From contig QCNJ01000002.1 in assembly GCA_003213235.1 (NCBI GenBank), forward strand, positions 62,001 through 126,000: a stretch of DNA of 64,000 bases, read 5' to 3'. Shown piece after piece: positions 1 to 10,263 of this stretch; within the stretch, counting starts at the first letter, position 1; each line of letters opens with the position of its first letter. The stretch comes from Prochlorococcus sp. AG-424-P18. GTDB lineage: Bacteria > Cyanobacteriota > Cyanobacteriia > PCC-6307 > Cyanobiaceae. The notes under the pieces were generated by a model. It saw only the letters and a list, made by a program, of their open reading frames with translations, made no database searches and was not told the DNA's origin. The translations under genes were made by a program, and so were the position numbers.

Positions 1-25
1 CCTCAACAGAAATTACTCTTTTCAT
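1..25 (-). CDS. Possible first codons of a gene running off the left edge
   Basis: Read on the minus strand, an ATG at 25-23 opens a frame (MKRVISVE) that stays open to the window edge. Only eight codons are visible and there is no clear Shine-Dalgarno sequence, so the product cannot be named. It would lie directly downstream of the tRNA-Gly in the same direction. It may equally be intergenic sequence. Confidence 0.2.
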
Positions 26-70
26 TACGAAATTTTTATTAAGAATATCTTAAAAGATACAAACATTAAA

Positions 71-142
71 AGCGGATGAAGAGATTCGAACTCTCGACAT
101 TCTCCTTGGCAAGGAGATGCTCTACCACTGAGCTACATCCGC
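71..142 (-). tRNA. tRNA-Gly (anticodon GCC)
   Basis: The minus strand folds as a complete cloverleaf. The acceptor arms are GCGGATG and CATCCGC, the D arm contains AGCTCAGTGGTAGAGC, the anticodon stem is TCTCC/GGAGA around a loop with GCC, and the T loop is GTTCGAATC. The discriminator base is T and CCA is not encoded. Anticodon GCC reads glycine codons GGC and GGU. The gene lies about 60 bases downstream of ribH on the same strand and may be co-transcribed with it. Confidence 0.96.
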
Positions 143-203
143 ATAACTTTTTTATTTTATCTCAAAGAAGGTATCAATGATAAAAATAATTAAATTTTTT
201 CAA

Positions 204-680
204 TTAATTTAAATTTTTAATTAAGGATCCCATCTCAATTGCTTGTAAAGCATAATTCCAACCAAGATTATTTTTAATCCCTGCTCTTTCTAAAGCCTGC
301 TGCATAGTATCAGTAGTTAGAACTCCAAAAATAATTGGAACATTATTTTCATTTGAAGCTTGGGAAATACCCTTGCTCGCCTCCGATATAACTACATCAT
401 AGTGAGAAGTTTCACCACGGATCACAGCCCCAAGAGCAATTACAACGTCATAACTCTTTTTTTTCATGAGGGTTTTAGCCGCGATTGGTAATTCAAATGA
501 ACCTGGGACCCAAACTATGTCGACTTGATTGCTTAATTCAGAAGTATCTAAACCATGTCTCTTTAAACAATCAAGACATCCAGATAGAATTTTATTTGTA
601 ATTAAATCATTAAATCTTGCTATTACAATCCCAACTTTTAAAGTAGAGGCATTAGTAAAAGAACCCTCAAAAATAGCCAT
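204..680 (-). CDS. ribH: 6,7-dimethyl-8-ribityllumazine synthase
   Basis: This enzyme catalyses the penultimate step of riboflavin synthesis, condensing a 5-amino-6-ribitylamino-pyrimidinedione with 3,4-dihydroxy-2-butanone 4-phosphate. The 158-residue length is typical. Visible family motifs are ARFN (21-24), VPGSFELP (58-65), [12 protein letters not shown] (84-95, with the conserved histidine at 93) and [11 protein letters not shown] (119-129). The protein normally forms pentamers or 60-mers in the cytosol. It sits downstream of psbZ on the same strand with a gap of about 50 bases, so the two may share a transcript. No FMN-riboswitch-like leader is visible in that gap. The assignment is secure. 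Confidence 0.96.
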   Translation of the reverse strand: MAIFEGSFTNASTLKVGIVIARFNDLITNKILSGCLDCLKRHGLDTSELSNQVDIVWVPGSFELPIAAKTLMKKKSYDVVIALGAVIRGETSHYDVVISEASKGISQASNENNVPIIFGVLTTDTMQQALERAGIKNNLGWNYALQAIEMGSLIKNLN

Positions 681-729
681 TAAATTTTACTTAGATATAT
701 TAATAGACTCTCACGAAAAGGTATTAAGT

Positions 730-927
730 TCAAACTAATGAAGAAACTATCCCTGTAACAAAAACCAAAACAACCCAAACAGCAGCAATAGAATAAATTT
801 TTCTCCTACTTTCTCGCTGTCCTTCCTCAGTAGAAGGTTGAGTCACATATAAAACGGGCACTCCAACTACTGCAATTAAAGAAGCAAATAAAAGAGCATT
901 TACGAAGAAAAAGTTAACAGCCTGCAT
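730..927 (-). CDS. psbZ: Photosystem II protein PsbZ (Ycf9)
   Basis: This small thylakoid protein is a peripheral subunit of the photosystem II core and helps stabilise antenna and supercomplex interactions. At 65 residues it is close to the usual 62. It has two hydrophobic segments, roughly residues 5-27 and 43-63, joined by a short polar loop rich in E, R and K (33-43), which matches the two-helix PsbZ topology. Identification rests on size, topology and the VPVLYVTQP-like end of helix 1. The gene is divergent from mutS and upstream of ribH. Sequence similarity to plant PsbZ is modest, so this call relies partly on recollection of picocyanobacterial gene order. Confidence 0.85.
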   Translation of the reverse strand: MQAVNFFFVNALLFASLIAVVGVPVLYVTQPSTEEGQRESRRKIYSIAAVWVVLVFVTGIVSSLV

Positions 928-1067
928 AATTCAGTCTTAGGTTTCAAATATTATAAATACTATAATCTCATGAAAATGATAATTTTTAGAGAAAATTTAC
1001 ATACTTTAGCCACTTTAAATGCAAAAAAAAAAAATCTACCTAATATCTATTTAGGAATTAAAAAAGT
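928..1067. promoter_or_regulatory. Divergent psbZ/mutS intergenic region with -10-like boxes and an A12 tract
   Basis: This 140-base spacer separates divergent genes. A TATAAT hexamer lies on the plus strand at 961-966, toward mutS, and another on the minus strand at 955-950, toward psbZ. Neither has a convincing -35 box at 16-18 bases. A run of twelve A occupies 1023-1034 in what would be the mutS leader. Assigning the hexamers as promoters is inference. Confidence 0.35.
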
Positions 1068-3809
1068 ATGCAAGAAGATACGATAATTCAAAAGAATTTA
1101 TTTGCGATTGGTAATGATAATAATGAGCAAAAAGAAATAACAAAAATTCCAGAAGATTTATCTTTGGAAGATTTAAAAAAAGAATCGCAAAAAAGACCCA
1201 GACAAAGAAAAAATTCAAGTAATTTAATTAATAAATTCAAGACTGATTTAATTTCAAATAACAAAAATGTTTGCATCAATGAAGAATCTTATAGCTATAA
1301 AACAGTTTCAAAACTGAAATTAACTCCTGTAATGAAGCATTATGTAACTCTAAAAGAAGAAAATAAAGATAGGTTATTACTTTATAGATTAGGAGATTTT
1401 TTTGAATGTTTTTTTGAGGACGCTGTATTAATATCTAACCTTTTAGAAATAACGCTTACCAGTAAAGATGCTGGCAAAGAGATTGGTAAGATCCCTATGG
1501 CAGGGGTTCCTCATCATGCAATGGAGAGATACTGTGCTGATTTAATTAAAAAAAATTATTCTGTGGTTATATGCGATCAATTAGAAAAAAGTTCTGGAAA
1601 TTATGGGACTCCAATTAAAAGAGGAATAACAAGAATAATTACCCCTGGAACCGTAATTGAAGAGGGGATGTTGATAGCAAAGAAAAATAATTGGATTACT
1701 GCTATTTACTTATCAGAAGAAAACTCAGATGAATCTTATGAATGGGGTATATCAAAAGCTGATGTAAGCACAGGAGAATTAATAACTTTAGAAGGTCAAT
1801 CTCTGTCAAAACTATTTGATGAAATTATTAAATTAGATTCTTCAGAAATCATTGTAGGAAGCAATGCAGTAAGAAATTTATTAATTAAAGAAAATAGTCA
1901 AATTATATATACTGTTTCTCAAGAGACTAATTTTGGAATTAATGAAGCAAATTATCTAATAAAAAATTATTTCCAAATTGCAAACCTAGAGGGAATAGGA
2001 CTTAAAAATTTAAACAATGCAACTAGATCACTTGGAGGTTTATTAAATTATTTAGAAAAAATTAACCCTTCAAATTTAGATAAAGATTCTTCTTTAAAAA
2101 TCTCATTAGACTTTCCACAAATCCAATATGGTCACAACAAATTAATTATTGATTATCAAACTCAAAAAAATTTAGAAATCAAAAATACACAACGAGAAAA
2201 CAATTATGTAGGTTCGCTATTATGGAGTATTGATAGAACTTATACTTGCATGGGTGCAAGATGTTTAAGAAGGTGGATAGATTCGCCACTATTAAACGTT
2301 AATGAAATTTATAAAAGACAAAATATAATTACAAACTTTATTGAATCTAAACAATTACGTACAGATACCCAAAATTTACTTAGGGCAATGGGGGATTTAG
2401 AAAGACTTGCTGGTAGAGCTTGTGCAGGTCATGCAAGTCCAAGAGACTTAATTGCAATAGCTGAAGGTTTAAAAAAATTGCCTAGACTAAAATCCATAAT
2501 TGAATTATTTAAATATGATCTCCCAGATTGGACTGATCAATTAAAAAATATTGATGAAGGACTCTTAGAATTAGCTGATACTATAAGTTTTAAACTAATA
2601 GAAAATCCTCCTCTAAATATTAGTGAAGGAGGCATGATCCACGATGGTGTTGACAATATATTAGATGGTTTACGCAATTTAATGGATGATTACTCTGATT
2701 GGCTAAATAAAGAGGAATTAAAAGAAAGGAAAATTAGCAAAATTTCAAACCTAAAAATTCAATTTCATAAAAATTTTGGGTATTACATTTCTATAAATAG
2801 GTCAAAAGTAAATTTAGCTCCACAACATTGGATCAAAAGGCAAACTCTTACTAATGAAGAAAGGTATATTACTTCAGAAATTAAAAATAAAGAAAATAAG
2901 ATTTTCCAAATAAAAAATAGAGCTTCCTCAAAAGAATATGAGATTTTCTGCGAATTAAGAAATATAGTTGCTGAAAAAACAAAGGAAATAAGATCAATCG
3001 CGAAATCCATAGCATCTCTTGATGCACTACTTGGTTTATCAATTACTTCAGTAGAAAACAATTTTATAAAACCTTCGTTAATACCAATAAATGATTCAAT
3101 GACAAAAAATAGTACAAAAATTATCGCAGGAAGAAATCCAATTGTTGAGCAATTGTTAAGTGATAAAAAGTTTGTAGCAAACGATATCTCTTTTGATGAG
3201 ACTCAAAAATTAATTATATTAACTGGTCCCAATGCAAGCGGAAAAAGTTGCTTTATAAGGCAACTTGGTTTAATACAAATTCTCACACAAATTGGTAGCT
3301 TTGTTCCTGCTAAGAATGCTGAAATCAAGATCGCAGATAGAATTTTTACAAGAATTGGGGCGGTTGATGATCAATCATCTGGACAATCAACATTTATGGT
3401 AGAAATGTCTGAAACCGCATCAATTCTAAATCAGGCAACTTCTAGCTCACTAGTTTTACTTGATGAGATAGGCAGAGGGACATCTACTTTTGATGGACTT
3501 TCAATAGCTTGGTCAGTAAGTGAATATCTTGCAAAAAAAATTCAATGTAATACTATTTTTGCTACGCACTATCATGAGCTTAATTATTTAAAAAATTCAA
3601 ATACAAATATACAAAATTTTCAAGTTTTAGTAGAACAAAATAACGATCAGCTAATTTTTAGCCACAGGATTGTTAAAGGGGGCTCAAACAAAAGCTATGG
3701 CATAGAAGCAGCTAAATTAGCAGGTGTTCCAAAAGAAGTTATAGAAAAGGCAAAATCAGTTTTAAATTCTTTGGAAGGAAATAACAAATTAAATTATGAT
3801 ATTGAGTAG
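1068..3809 (+). CDS. mutS: DNA mismatch repair ATPase MutS
   Basis: MutS recognises mismatches and small loops and starts mismatch repair. The mismatch-contact Phe-X-Glu motif appears as [11 protein letters not shown] (F111, E113). The ATPase domain has Walker A GPNASGKS at about 720-727, [14 protein letters not shown] at about 795 and ATHYHEL at about 830. At 913 residues it is longer than the 853-residue E. coli protein because of a polar, lysine-rich N-terminal extension of about 75 residues. An in-frame stop directly upstream (1059-1061) rules out a longer form, and the ATG at 1068 is the first in frame. The gene is single, with no partner visible, and faces cobH tail to tail. Confidence 0.96.
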   Translation: MQEDTIIQKNLFAIGNDNNEQKEITKIPEDLSLEDLKKESQKRPRQRKNSSNLINKFKTDLISNNKNVCINEESYSYKTVSKLKLTPVMKHYVTLKEENKDRLLLYRLGDFFECFFEDAVLISNLLEITLTSKDAGKEIGKIPMAGVPHHAMERYCADLIKKNYSVVICDQLEKSSGNYGTPIKRGITRIITPGTVIEEGMLIAKKNNWITAIYLSEENSDESYEWGISKADVSTGELITLEGQSLSKLFDEIIKLDSSEIIVGSNAVRNLLIKENSQIIYTVSQETNFGINEANYLIKNYFQIANLEGIGLKNLNNATRSLGGLLNYLEKINPSNLDKDSSLKISLDFPQIQYGHNKLIIDYQTQKNLEIKNTQRENNYVGSLLWSIDRTYTCMGARCLRRWIDSPLLNVNEIYKRQNIITNFIESKQLRTDTQNLLRAMGDLERLAGRACAGHASPRDLIAIAEGLKKLPRLKSIIELFKYDLPDWTDQLKNIDEGLLELADTISFKLIENPPLNISEGGMIHDGVDNILDGLRNLMDDYSDWLNKEELKERKISKISNLKIQFHKNFGYYISINRSKVNLAPQHWIKRQTLTNEERYITSEIKNKENKIFQIKNRASSKEYEIFCELRNIVAEKTKEIRSIAKSIASLDALLGLSITSVENNFIKPSLIPINDSMTKNSTKIIAGRNPIVEQLLSDKKFVANDISFDETQKLIILTGPNASGKSCFIRQLGLIQILTQIGSFVPAKNAEIKIADRIFTRIGAVDDQSSGQSTFMVEMSETASILNQATSSSLVLLDEIGRGTSTFDGLSIAWSVSEYLAKKIQCNTIFATHYHELNYLKNSNTNIQNFQVLVEQNNDQLIFSHRIVKGGSNKSYGIEAAKLAGVPKEVIEKAKSVLNSLEGNNKLNYDIE

Positions 3810-3840
3810 ATTTTTGACATTTTTATAAAATAAATACTTT

Positions 3841-4464
3841 TTAAATAGTTTCCCTCAATAGGGCATTAACCGCAGCAGCTGCCATGGCAGCACCTCCTCT
3901 AGTTGAATCCAAAACAATTCTAGGAAGATCGGTAGAAATTAGTTTATTTTTGCTTTTCTCTACTCCAATAAATCCAACAGGCATTCCGATAATTAAACTA
4001 GGTAAATCTTTTGCATTCTCTAAAATATCAATCAAATAAGTTAACGCTGTAGGCGAACTACCAATAACTATAATAGGTGATTTGCTTCCAGAATTCATAG
4101 CTGATAACTCCTTCCAACCTTCACTTAAGCCATATGCAGTTTTAGTTAAGTTTGTATGATTATTTTTTCCAAACCACATTCTAGCGGTGAATACTTTATT
4201 CCTAGTTGTATTTTCTGCCATGGATTTTATTGCTGCCGCAGCCATATCAGTATCAGTTAAAATCGGAGCACCATTTTTAAGTGCCTGAAGGCCTTTTTCG
4301 CAAGCACCATCACTAAAATTTACAAGATTTTGAACTGAAAAATCTCCTGAAGTATGTACTAATCTTTCTAAAACTTTTGTTTCCAAATAATTTAAATCAT
4401 TAACTTCTAAATGAGATTGAATGAATCTGATACTTTCCAAAAATATTGAATGATCTATTACCAT
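3841..4464 (-). CDS. cobH: Precorrin-8X methylmutase (CobH/CbiC)
   Basis: This enzyme moves a methyl group from C-11 to C-12 in precorrin-8X, giving hydrogenobyrinate (or the cobalt analogue) in corrin-ring synthesis for cobalamin. The 207-residue protein has the typical family size. The catalytic histidine lies in ERLVHTSGD (H37), and GMPVGFIGVEKSK and the alanine-rich RGGAAMAAAAVNALL near the C-terminus are characteristic. The gene is divergent from holA with a 59-base spacer, too short for a cobalamin riboswitch. Together with cobA near 58 kb it supports de novo B12-type corrin synthesis in this organism. Confidence 0.94.
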   Translation of the reverse strand: MVIDHSIFLESIRFIQSHLEVNDLNYLETKVLERLVHTSGDFSVQNLVNFSDGACEKGLQALKNGAPILTDTDMAAAAIKSMAENTTRNKVFTARMWFGKNNHTNLTKTAYGLSEGWKELSAMNSGSKSPIIVIGSSPTALTYLIDILENAKDLPSLIIGMPVGFIGVEKSKNKLISTDLPRIVLDSTRGGAAMAAAAVNALLRETI

Positions 4465-4523
4465 TGAATTTAATTTGTGTTAAAAGTAATCATAGTTAAT
4501 ACAAGATTTTTTATTGAGCGATT

Positions 4524-5525
4524 ATGCCAATACAAATATTATGGGGTAATGATTTAAATGCGCAAAATACATTTATAAAAGAATTAATTGAAAAAAAAGT
4601 ATCCAAAGAATGGAAAGAAATAAACGTGACGAATTTAAATGGGGATGATGATGATCAATTAAATAAAGCTTTTGATGAAATTCTTACACCTCCTTTTGGA
4701 GACGGATACAGAATAATTACATTAAAAAATAATCCAATATTTACCAGAAAAAATGAGGCTTTAGGAACTAAATTTGAAAAAATTCATGGCAATATTCCCA
4801 CAAATACTTATTTCATCTTACAAAGTATTAAAAAACCTGACTCAAGACTAAAGAGTACTAAATTTTTACAAAAACTTATCAAAAATAATTTAGCCAAAGA
4901 AAAATCATTTTCTCTACCAGAAATTTGGGACTATGAAGGACAAAAAAGATTTTTAGAAGATGCAGCAAATGAAATAAATATCAAAATTGATAAAAACGCT
5001 GCAGAATTAATTATTGACTCGGTTGGAAATGATAGTTTTAAATTAAAAAATGAATTAGCTAAAGCAAAAACATACCTTTCTGCAGTAGCGAATGATTCGA
5101 ATTCACAACTTTTTCTAAAAACTCATGATGTAAAAAAAATATTTAATGATCATCAATCCAACATTTTCAAAATCATTGACCTTCTCTTACAAAAAAATAT
5201 TAATAAAAGTCTTAATGAAATAAATTATTCTTTACAGAAAGGAGAGCCTGCTTTAAGACTAAATGCAGGTTTAATTAGTCAAATAAGAATCCATACAATT
5301 ATAAAATTAACAGTTAATTCAGGAAACGATAACACACAAAAAATTTGTAATCTTGGAGGCATTTCTAATCCAAAAAGAATTTTTTTTATTCGAAAAAAAG
5401 TAGAAAATATATCGCAAGAATATTTAATTAATTTACTGAGTAACTTACTAGATATTGAATCATTACTAAAACAAGGTAATAATCCTAGAAATGTTTTTAC
5501 CGAGAATTTAATTAATTTAAGTTAA
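4524..5525 (+). CDS. holA: DNA polymerase III delta subunit
   Basis: Delta is the clamp-opening wrench of the bacterial clamp loader, working with delta-prime and DnaX. The 333-residue length fits. The opening MPIQILWGNDLNAQN and the downstream LPEIWDYEGQKRF, INIKIDKNAAELIIDSVGND and LAKAKTYL segments match HolA domain order (an AAA+-like fold without a functional Walker A). The C-terminal QSNIFKIIDLLLQKN and LISQIRIHTIIKL fit the collar domain. The sequence is divergent, as HolA usually is, so the call rests on the overall pattern. The next gene, lysC, starts 39 bases downstream. Confidence 0.88.
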   Translation: MPIQILWGNDLNAQNTFIKELIEKKVSKEWKEINVTNLNGDDDDQLNKAFDEILTPPFGDGYRIITLKNNPIFTRKNEALGTKFEKIHGNIPTNTYFILQSIKKPDSRLKSTKFLQKLIKNNLAKEKSFSLPEIWDYEGQKRFLEDAANEINIKIDKNAAELIIDSVGNDSFKLKNELAKAKTYLSAVANDSNSQLFLKTHDVKKIFNDHQSNIFKIIDLLLQKNINKSLNEINYSLQKGEPALRLNAGLISQIRIHTIIKLTVNSGNDNTQKICNLGGISNPKRIFFIRKKVENISQEYLINLLSNLLDIESLLKQGNNPRNVFTENLINLS

Positions 5526-5564
5526 CCAAATTTTAAGTTTACGAATTTACATTATGATTTAAAT

Positions 5565-7325
5565 ATGGCTTTACTAGTAAAAAAATTTGGCGGTACTTCT
5601 GTCGGTGATATCAAAAAAATTAAAAATATTGCAAGTAGTATTTGTCATAGTAAAGAAGCAGGAAATGAAATTGTCGTGGTCGTCTCTGCAATGGGGAAAA
5701 CTACAGATGATTTAAATTGTTTAGCAGAATCAATTAGTAAAAATCCTAATCGAAGAGAATTGGATATGCTTCTTTCAACCGGGGAGCAAGTCACCATAGC
5801 TCTTCTTTCAATGGCATTAAACGAGTATGGAATACCTGCAATTTCAATGACCGGGAGTCAGGTAGGAATTATTACTGAATCAATACATGGAAAAGCAAGA
5901 ATTCTAGATATTAAAACAGATCGAATCCAGAATTATATAAATCAAGGTTTTGTAGTGGTAGTCGCAGGATTTCAAGGTGCAACATTAAGCCACACTGGAT
6001 CAATGGAAATAACAACTTTGGGTAGAGGTGGTTCAGACACATCTGCAGTAGCTTTATCAACAGCTTTAGGAGCTGAGACTTGTGAAATTTATACAGACGT
6101 TCCAGGAGTTCTTACTACTGATCCAAGAATTGTTCCTAATGCAAAACTCTTAAATGAAATTAGCTGTGAGGAAATGCTTGAACTTGCGAGCGTCGGTGCT
6201 TCAGTTCTGCATCCAAGAGCAGTAGAAATTGCTCGCAATTATGGAATTAAATTATGCGTCAAATCAAGCCAAAGTGACTCAGATGGGACTCTCCTAGAAA
6301 GTCAAATCCAACCTCTCCCGCTAAAAAGAGGAAGCTTAGAATTAACAAAAACAGTCAATAGTCTTGAAGTATTGGATAACCAAGCAGTATTCAGTCTCTC
6401 AAATATACCTGATAGGCCTGGAATTGCTGCACAAATATTTGAAAAACTATCAGAAGCAAGTATTAATGTAGATTTAATTATTCAAGCGACAAATGATGGA
6501 AATAATAACGATATTACATTTACTGTTGGTGAATTAGAAGTTAAAAAAACTGCAGAACAATGTGAACTTATAACAAGTCAATTAGGAGGAAAATACAACT
6601 TGAAAACAAACATGACTAAATTGAGTATTCAAGGAGCAGGCATTATGGGTAGACCAAGTGTTTCAGCTGACTTATTTGATACTTTATCTCAAGCAAATAT
6701 AAATGTCAGATTAATAGCTACTAGTGAAATTAAAGTCAGCTGCGTAATTGAAATTAATAATATCCCAAAAGCTATTAGATTTGTTGCTGAGAAATTTAAG
6801 TTATCCGATACACAAATATTTGTTAATCCAATCAACAAAAAACAAGATCAACCTGAAGTAAGAGGAATTGCATTAGATAAAAATCAAGTTCAAGTAAGTT
6901 TACGAAAACTGCCTGATCGTCCAGGAGTTGCAGCATCGATATGCTTAGCGTTAGCTGAAAATAATTTACTTTTTGATACTATCGTGCAATCTGAAAGAAT
7001 TTCTTCTTTAAAAACTAAGGATATTAGTTTTACAATGAACAAGCAAGATAGAGAAAAAGCTAACTTAGTTTTTGAAGCCTTAACAAAAAAATTACCGGGA
7101 TCGTACATTGAAGATGGCCCTGCGATAGCCAAAGTAAGTACTGTAGGGGCGGGAATGGCATTTAAGGTTGGAACGGCTGGAAAAATATTTAGAGCATTGG
7201 CTGACCAAAATATCAATATTGAAATGATTGCCACTAGTGAAATCAGGACTTCATGTATTGTCTTAGAAAAAGATTGTGACAAAGCAGTTAATGCGATTCA
7301 TAATCATTTCGAATTAGAAAAATAA
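5565..7325 (+). CDS. lysC: Aspartate kinase with four ACT domains
   Basis: LysC phosphorylates aspartate, the committed step toward lysine, threonine and methionine. The kinase domain fills about residues 1-250: it opens with VKKFGGTSVGD and contains VVVVSAMGKTTDD, STGEQVTIALLS, TTLGRGGSDTSAVAL and GVLTTDPRIV. The remaining 330 residues hold four ACT-type repeats: the first and third carry NIPDRPGIAAQIF and KLPDRPGVAASICL, and the second and fourth end in the ATSEIKVSCVI and ATSEIRTSCIV strands. This double-pair layout gives 586 residues, against about 400 in two-ACT enzymes, and is known in cyanobacteria, where it mediates feedback inhibition. asd and dapA, the next steps, lie at 13.3-15.3 kb. 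Confidence 0.96.
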   Translation: MALLVKKFGGTSVGDIKKIKNIASSICHSKEAGNEIVVVVSAMGKTTDDLNCLAESISKNPNRRELDMLLSTGEQVTIALLSMALNEYGIPAISMTGSQVGIITESIHGKARILDIKTDRIQNYINQGFVVVVAGFQGATLSHTGSMEITTLGRGGSDTSAVALSTALGAETCEIYTDVPGVLTTDPRIVPNAKLLNEISCEEMLELASVGASVLHPRAVEIARNYGIKLCVKSSQSDSDGTLLESQIQPLPLKRGSLELTKTVNSLEVLDNQAVFSLSNIPDRPGIAAQIFEKLSEASINVDLIIQATNDGNNNDITFTVGELEVKKTAEQCELITSQLGGKYNLKTNMTKLSIQGAGIMGRPSVSADLFDTLSQANINVRLIATSEIKVSCVIEINNIPKAIRFVAEKFKLSDTQIFVNPINKKQDQPEVRGIALDKNQVQVSLRKLPDRPGVAASICLALAENNLLFDTIVQSERISSLKTKDISFTMNKQDREKANLVFEALTKKLPGSYIEDGPAIAKVSTVGAGMAFKVGTAGKIFRALADQNINIEMIATSEIRTSCIVLEKDCDKAVNAIHNHFELEK

Positions 7326-7332
7326 GTTCTTT

Positions 7333-9375
7333 TTAATTATTTCTTGCCAATTTTTGTCTTAATTTTTTGATTCTATCCCTCAAATTTGCTGCTTCTTCAA
7401 AATTTAACTCTTTTGCAGCATCTTTCATTTTAATTTCTAACTTTTCTATTAAGTCAGGCAATTCTTCGAGCAAACATTGATTATCACTGGAACTGAGAAT
7501 TGCTTCAGTTTTGGTATTCACTATATTTATTAAATCTTTAGATAAACCACCAGCATCTAGTTTTCTGGAAAGTTCTAGAAAAGATAATATTGAATTTTCT
7601 ATTTTTTTGCCTGCGGGTTTTGGAGTAATACCATTGACTTGGTTATATTTTTTTTGAATAGTTCTTCTTCTTTCAGTTTCAGATATTGCTCTTTTCATTG
7701 AATCTGTGAAGTTATCTGCATAAAGCAAAGCAACACCTTCAACATGTCTTGCAGCTCTTCCTATTGTTTGAATCAATGACCTTTCAGCCCTAAGAAAACC
7801 TTCTTTATCAGCATCTAAAATGGCAACTAACGATACTTCAGGAAGATCAAGTCCCTCTCTTAATAAATTAACTCCTACCAGAACATCATATTCACCCATT
7901 CTGAGGTCTTGAATAATTTCAATCCTTTCAATTGAATGGATTTCAGAATGCAAATATCGAACTCTTACTTTATTTTCAGATAAAAAATCAGTTAGATCTT
8001 CAGCCATTCTCTTGGTAAGTGTTGTCACTAGCACTCGTTGATTCTTTTTAGCTCTAATTCTTATTTCAGATAACAGATCTTCTATTTGGCCCTCACTAGG
8101 TCTTACATCAATTACAGGATCTAATACCCCAGTTGGTCTTATAACTTGCTCAATAAATTCACCATCACATTGATCTAATTCCCATTGACCCGGAGTTGCA
8201 CTTATAAATAATGTCTGTTTTGATTTTTCCCAAAACTCTTCACATTTTAAAGGTCTATTATCTGCAGCACTGGGCAATCTAAAACCATGATCTATTAAAA
8301 CTTTTTTTCTAGATTGATCACCGTTGTACATCGCATGAAGTTGAGGACATGTTACATGACTCTCATCAACTACCAACAACCAATCTTTGGGAAAGTAATC
8401 TATTAAGCATTCTGGCGGTGAACCTTCCTCCCTGCCTGATAAATGACGAGCATAATTCTCAACTCCATTACAATAACCGACCTCTTTGAGCATTTCTAAA
8501 TCATATTTTGTGCGTTGTTCTAGACGTTGAGCCTCTAATAATTTTCCTTCGTATCTAAATTTATCTAGTTGAGTTTTTAATTCTCTTCTAATAGCACTTA
8601 TTGCACTCTCAAGTCTTTCTTTTGGGGTCACAAAATGCTTCGCTGGGTAAACGCTAACTTGTTCCAAACTTTCAAGTATTTCTCCTGTAGTAGGGTCGAC
8701 ATATCTAATAGCTTCAACTTCATCACCAAATAATTCGATTCTAATTAATCTATCCTCATAAGCTGGACCGATTTCTAAAACATCACCTTTAATTCTGAAT
8801 CTACCTCTAGTAATTTCAATATCATTTCTAGTATATTGATTTTCAACGAGAGACCTCAAAGAAGAACGTAGATTTATTGATTTTCCCACTTCAAATTTAA
8901 CTGCAGCTTTTAAATACTCACTCGGTATGCCAAGACCATAAATACAACTTATTGAGGCTACAACAATTACATCTTTTCTTTCAAATAATGAGCGTGTTGC
9001 AGAATGCCTAAGCATATCTATTTCTTCATTAATTGAAGCTGTTTTGGCTATATAGGTATCACTGACGGGTACATAAGCTTCAGGTTGATAATAATCGTAG
9101 TAAGAAATGAAGTACTCAACAGCATTTTTTGGAAAAAATTCCCTTAATTCGTTACATAGTTGTGCAGCTAACGTTTTGTTATGGGCTAATACTAATGCTG
9201 GTCTTCCTGTTTGTTGAATTACATTCGCAATAGTAAATGTTTTACCAGTTCCAGTAGCTCCTAAAAGAGTCTGAAACTCTTTACCAGTATTTACGCCTTT
9301 AACTAATTTTTTAATAGCTTCTGGTTGATCTCCATTTGGTTGGTAAGGGGCTTGAAGCTTATAGTTGTTCATCAA
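7333..9375 (-). CDS. uvrB: Excinuclease ABC subunit B
   Basis: UvrB is the damage-verifying helicase-like subunit of nucleotide excision repair, loaded by UvrA and cut-coupled by UvrC. The 680-residue length is standard. It shows Walker A GATGTGKT (39-46), the damage-sensing beta-hairpin [14 protein letters not shown] (about 89-102), helicase motifs [27 protein letters not shown] and [12 protein letters not shown], and a C-terminal UVR coiled coil ([20 protein letters not shown], about 643-662) that binds UvrC. The gene lies 26 bases downstream of the DUF561 gene on the same strand. Nothing is missing. Confidence 0.97.
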   Translation of the reverse strand: MMNNYKLQAPYQPNGDQPEAIKKLVKGVNTGKEFQTLLGATGTGKTFTIANVIQQTGRPALVLAHNKTLAAQLCNELREFFPKNAVEYFISYYDYYQPEAYVPVSDTYIAKTASINEEIDMLRHSATRSLFERKDVIVVASISCIYGLGIPSEYLKAAVKFEVGKSINLRSSLRSLVENQYTRNDIEITRGRFRIKGDVLEIGPAYEDRLIRIELFGDEVEAIRYVDPTTGEILESLEQVSVYPAKHFVTPKERLESAISAIRRELKTQLDKFRYEGKLLEAQRLEQRTKYDLEMLKEVGYCNGVENYARHLSGREEGSPPECLIDYFPKDWLLVVDESHVTCPQLHAMYNGDQSRKKVLIDHGFRLPSAADNRPLKCEEFWEKSKQTLFISATPGQWELDQCDGEFIEQVIRPTGVLDPVIDVRPSEGQIEDLLSEIRIRAKKNQRVLVTTLTKRMAEDLTDFLSENKVRVRYLHSEIHSIERIEIIQDLRMGEYDVLVGVNLLREGLDLPEVSLVAILDADKEGFLRAERSLIQTIGRAARHVEGVALLYADNFTDSMKRAISETERRRTIQKKYNQVNGITPKPAGKKIENSILSFLELSRKLDAGGLSKDLINIVNTKTEAILSSSDNQCLLEELPDLIEKLEIKMKDAAKELNFEEAANLRDRIKKLRQKLARNN

Positions 9376-9380
9376 CCTAG

Positions 9381-9399
9381 TAGCAAAAGGGTATTGCTA
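9381..9399 (-). other. Small inverted repeat between DUF561 gene and uvrB
   Basis: TAGCAA at 9381-9386 pairs with TTGCTA at 9394-9399 around a 7-base loop, six base pairs in all. It fills most of the 26-base gap just upstream of the uvrB ATG. No T tract follows in the minus direction, so it is not a standard terminator. It could affect uvrB translation or be chance. Confidence 0.3.
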
Positions 9400-9401
9400 T
9401 A

Positions 9402-10178
9402 CTAAGAAATTTTTTCTCTAATTATTGAATTTTTCAAAGATTCTTTTAAGCCCCTAACAACCGCAATCATCGATATTAAATCATCTAATTTATTAACTAC
9501 AGATCCAACGCCAACTGCTGAAGCTCCAGAGGATATTGCTAGTGGACAAGTTACTTGGCTTAATCCAGAAGCACTCATGATTGGTATATTCAAAGATTGT
9601 TTCTTAAATTCTTGATGAATTGCATAGGTAGCTGCAAGAGTTGGTACTGATTTTTCAAAAAAGCCTTGAATTCCTGAAGAGTAAGGAGTAGAACTGGTGC
9701 CACCTTCTGTTTGAATAATATCAACACCTTCTTCCACTAGCTTTATAGCAAGATCAACTTGTTTATCAATAGGCATAGTATGAGGAACAGTTACTGATAA
9801 AGGAACATTAGGCAATAAATCCCTCGTCTCTTTTGTAATGTTTAAAACTTTTTTATCTGAAAAATTAATGCCTTTTTCATAAAAAGTATCATAATTTCCT
9901 ATTTCAATTAATGATGCTCCTGCTTTTACAGAATCTTGAAAAGATTTAGGCACTACTGAACTCACACAAACAGGTAGTGTTGAATTCTTAAGTGCTAAAT
10001 CAACTAGTTCAGGTTTGCAAGCAATATCGACAAGATCTGCACCTCCTAATGAAGCAGCCTCAACAATTATTTTCACAGATTGAAAATCGAAATTATTCAA
10101 TCCTGAAATAACTTTCAGTAAGGATTTGCTTCTTAACTCGTTTTTGATTTTTTGTGGCAAAAGATTAATCAGACTCAT
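9402..10178 (-). CDS. DUF561/Ycf23-type TIM-barrel protein of unknown function
   Basis: I recognise this as the DUF561 (Ycf23-like) family, found in cyanobacteria and some plastids. No experimental function is known to me. The 258 residues have TIM-barrel-like alternation: GGADLVDIACKP (49-60), PVCVSSVVP, ASLIEIGNYD, EEGVDIIQTEGGTSS (phosphate-binding-like) and MSASGLSQVTCPLAISSGAS followed by AVGVGSVVNKL. The last parts resemble the substrate and phosphate loops of NanE, ThiG or PdxS-like barrels, so a sugar- or cofactor-phosphate ligand is an inference only. It is the upstream neighbour of uvrB on the same strand and is divergent from tilS. Confidence 0.85.
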   Translation of the reverse strand: MSLINLLPQKIKNELRSKSLLKVISGLNNFDFQSVKIIVEAASLGGADLVDIACKPELVDLALKNSTLPVCVSSVVPKSFQDSVKAGASLIEIGNYDTFYEKGINFSDKKVLNITKETRDLLPNVPLSVTVPHTMPIDKQVDLAIKLVEEGVDIIQTEGGTSSTPYSSGIQGFFEKSVPTLAATYAIHQEFKKQSLNIPIMSASGLSQVTCPLAISSGASAVGVGSVVNKLDDLISMIAVVRGLKESLKNSIIREKIS

Positions 10179-10263
10179 TTACTTAATGAATTTATTACCT
10201 GATTGTGACATTGTTTTAATAAAACAGTGCATTTTTTAAAAAATATTATCTGAGCAACACAAA

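Noticed and set aside
970..1083. A 37-codon frame starting ATG at 970 and overlapping the mutS start
   Set aside because: It is in a different frame from mutS, reads through the A12 tract and has no family similarity or clear SD. I treat it as leader sequence.
6890..7282. A 130-codon minus-strand frame inside lysC
   Set aside because: It lies wholly within the conserved ACT-domain coding region of lysC on the opposite strand and has no recognisable family. It is a shadow frame.
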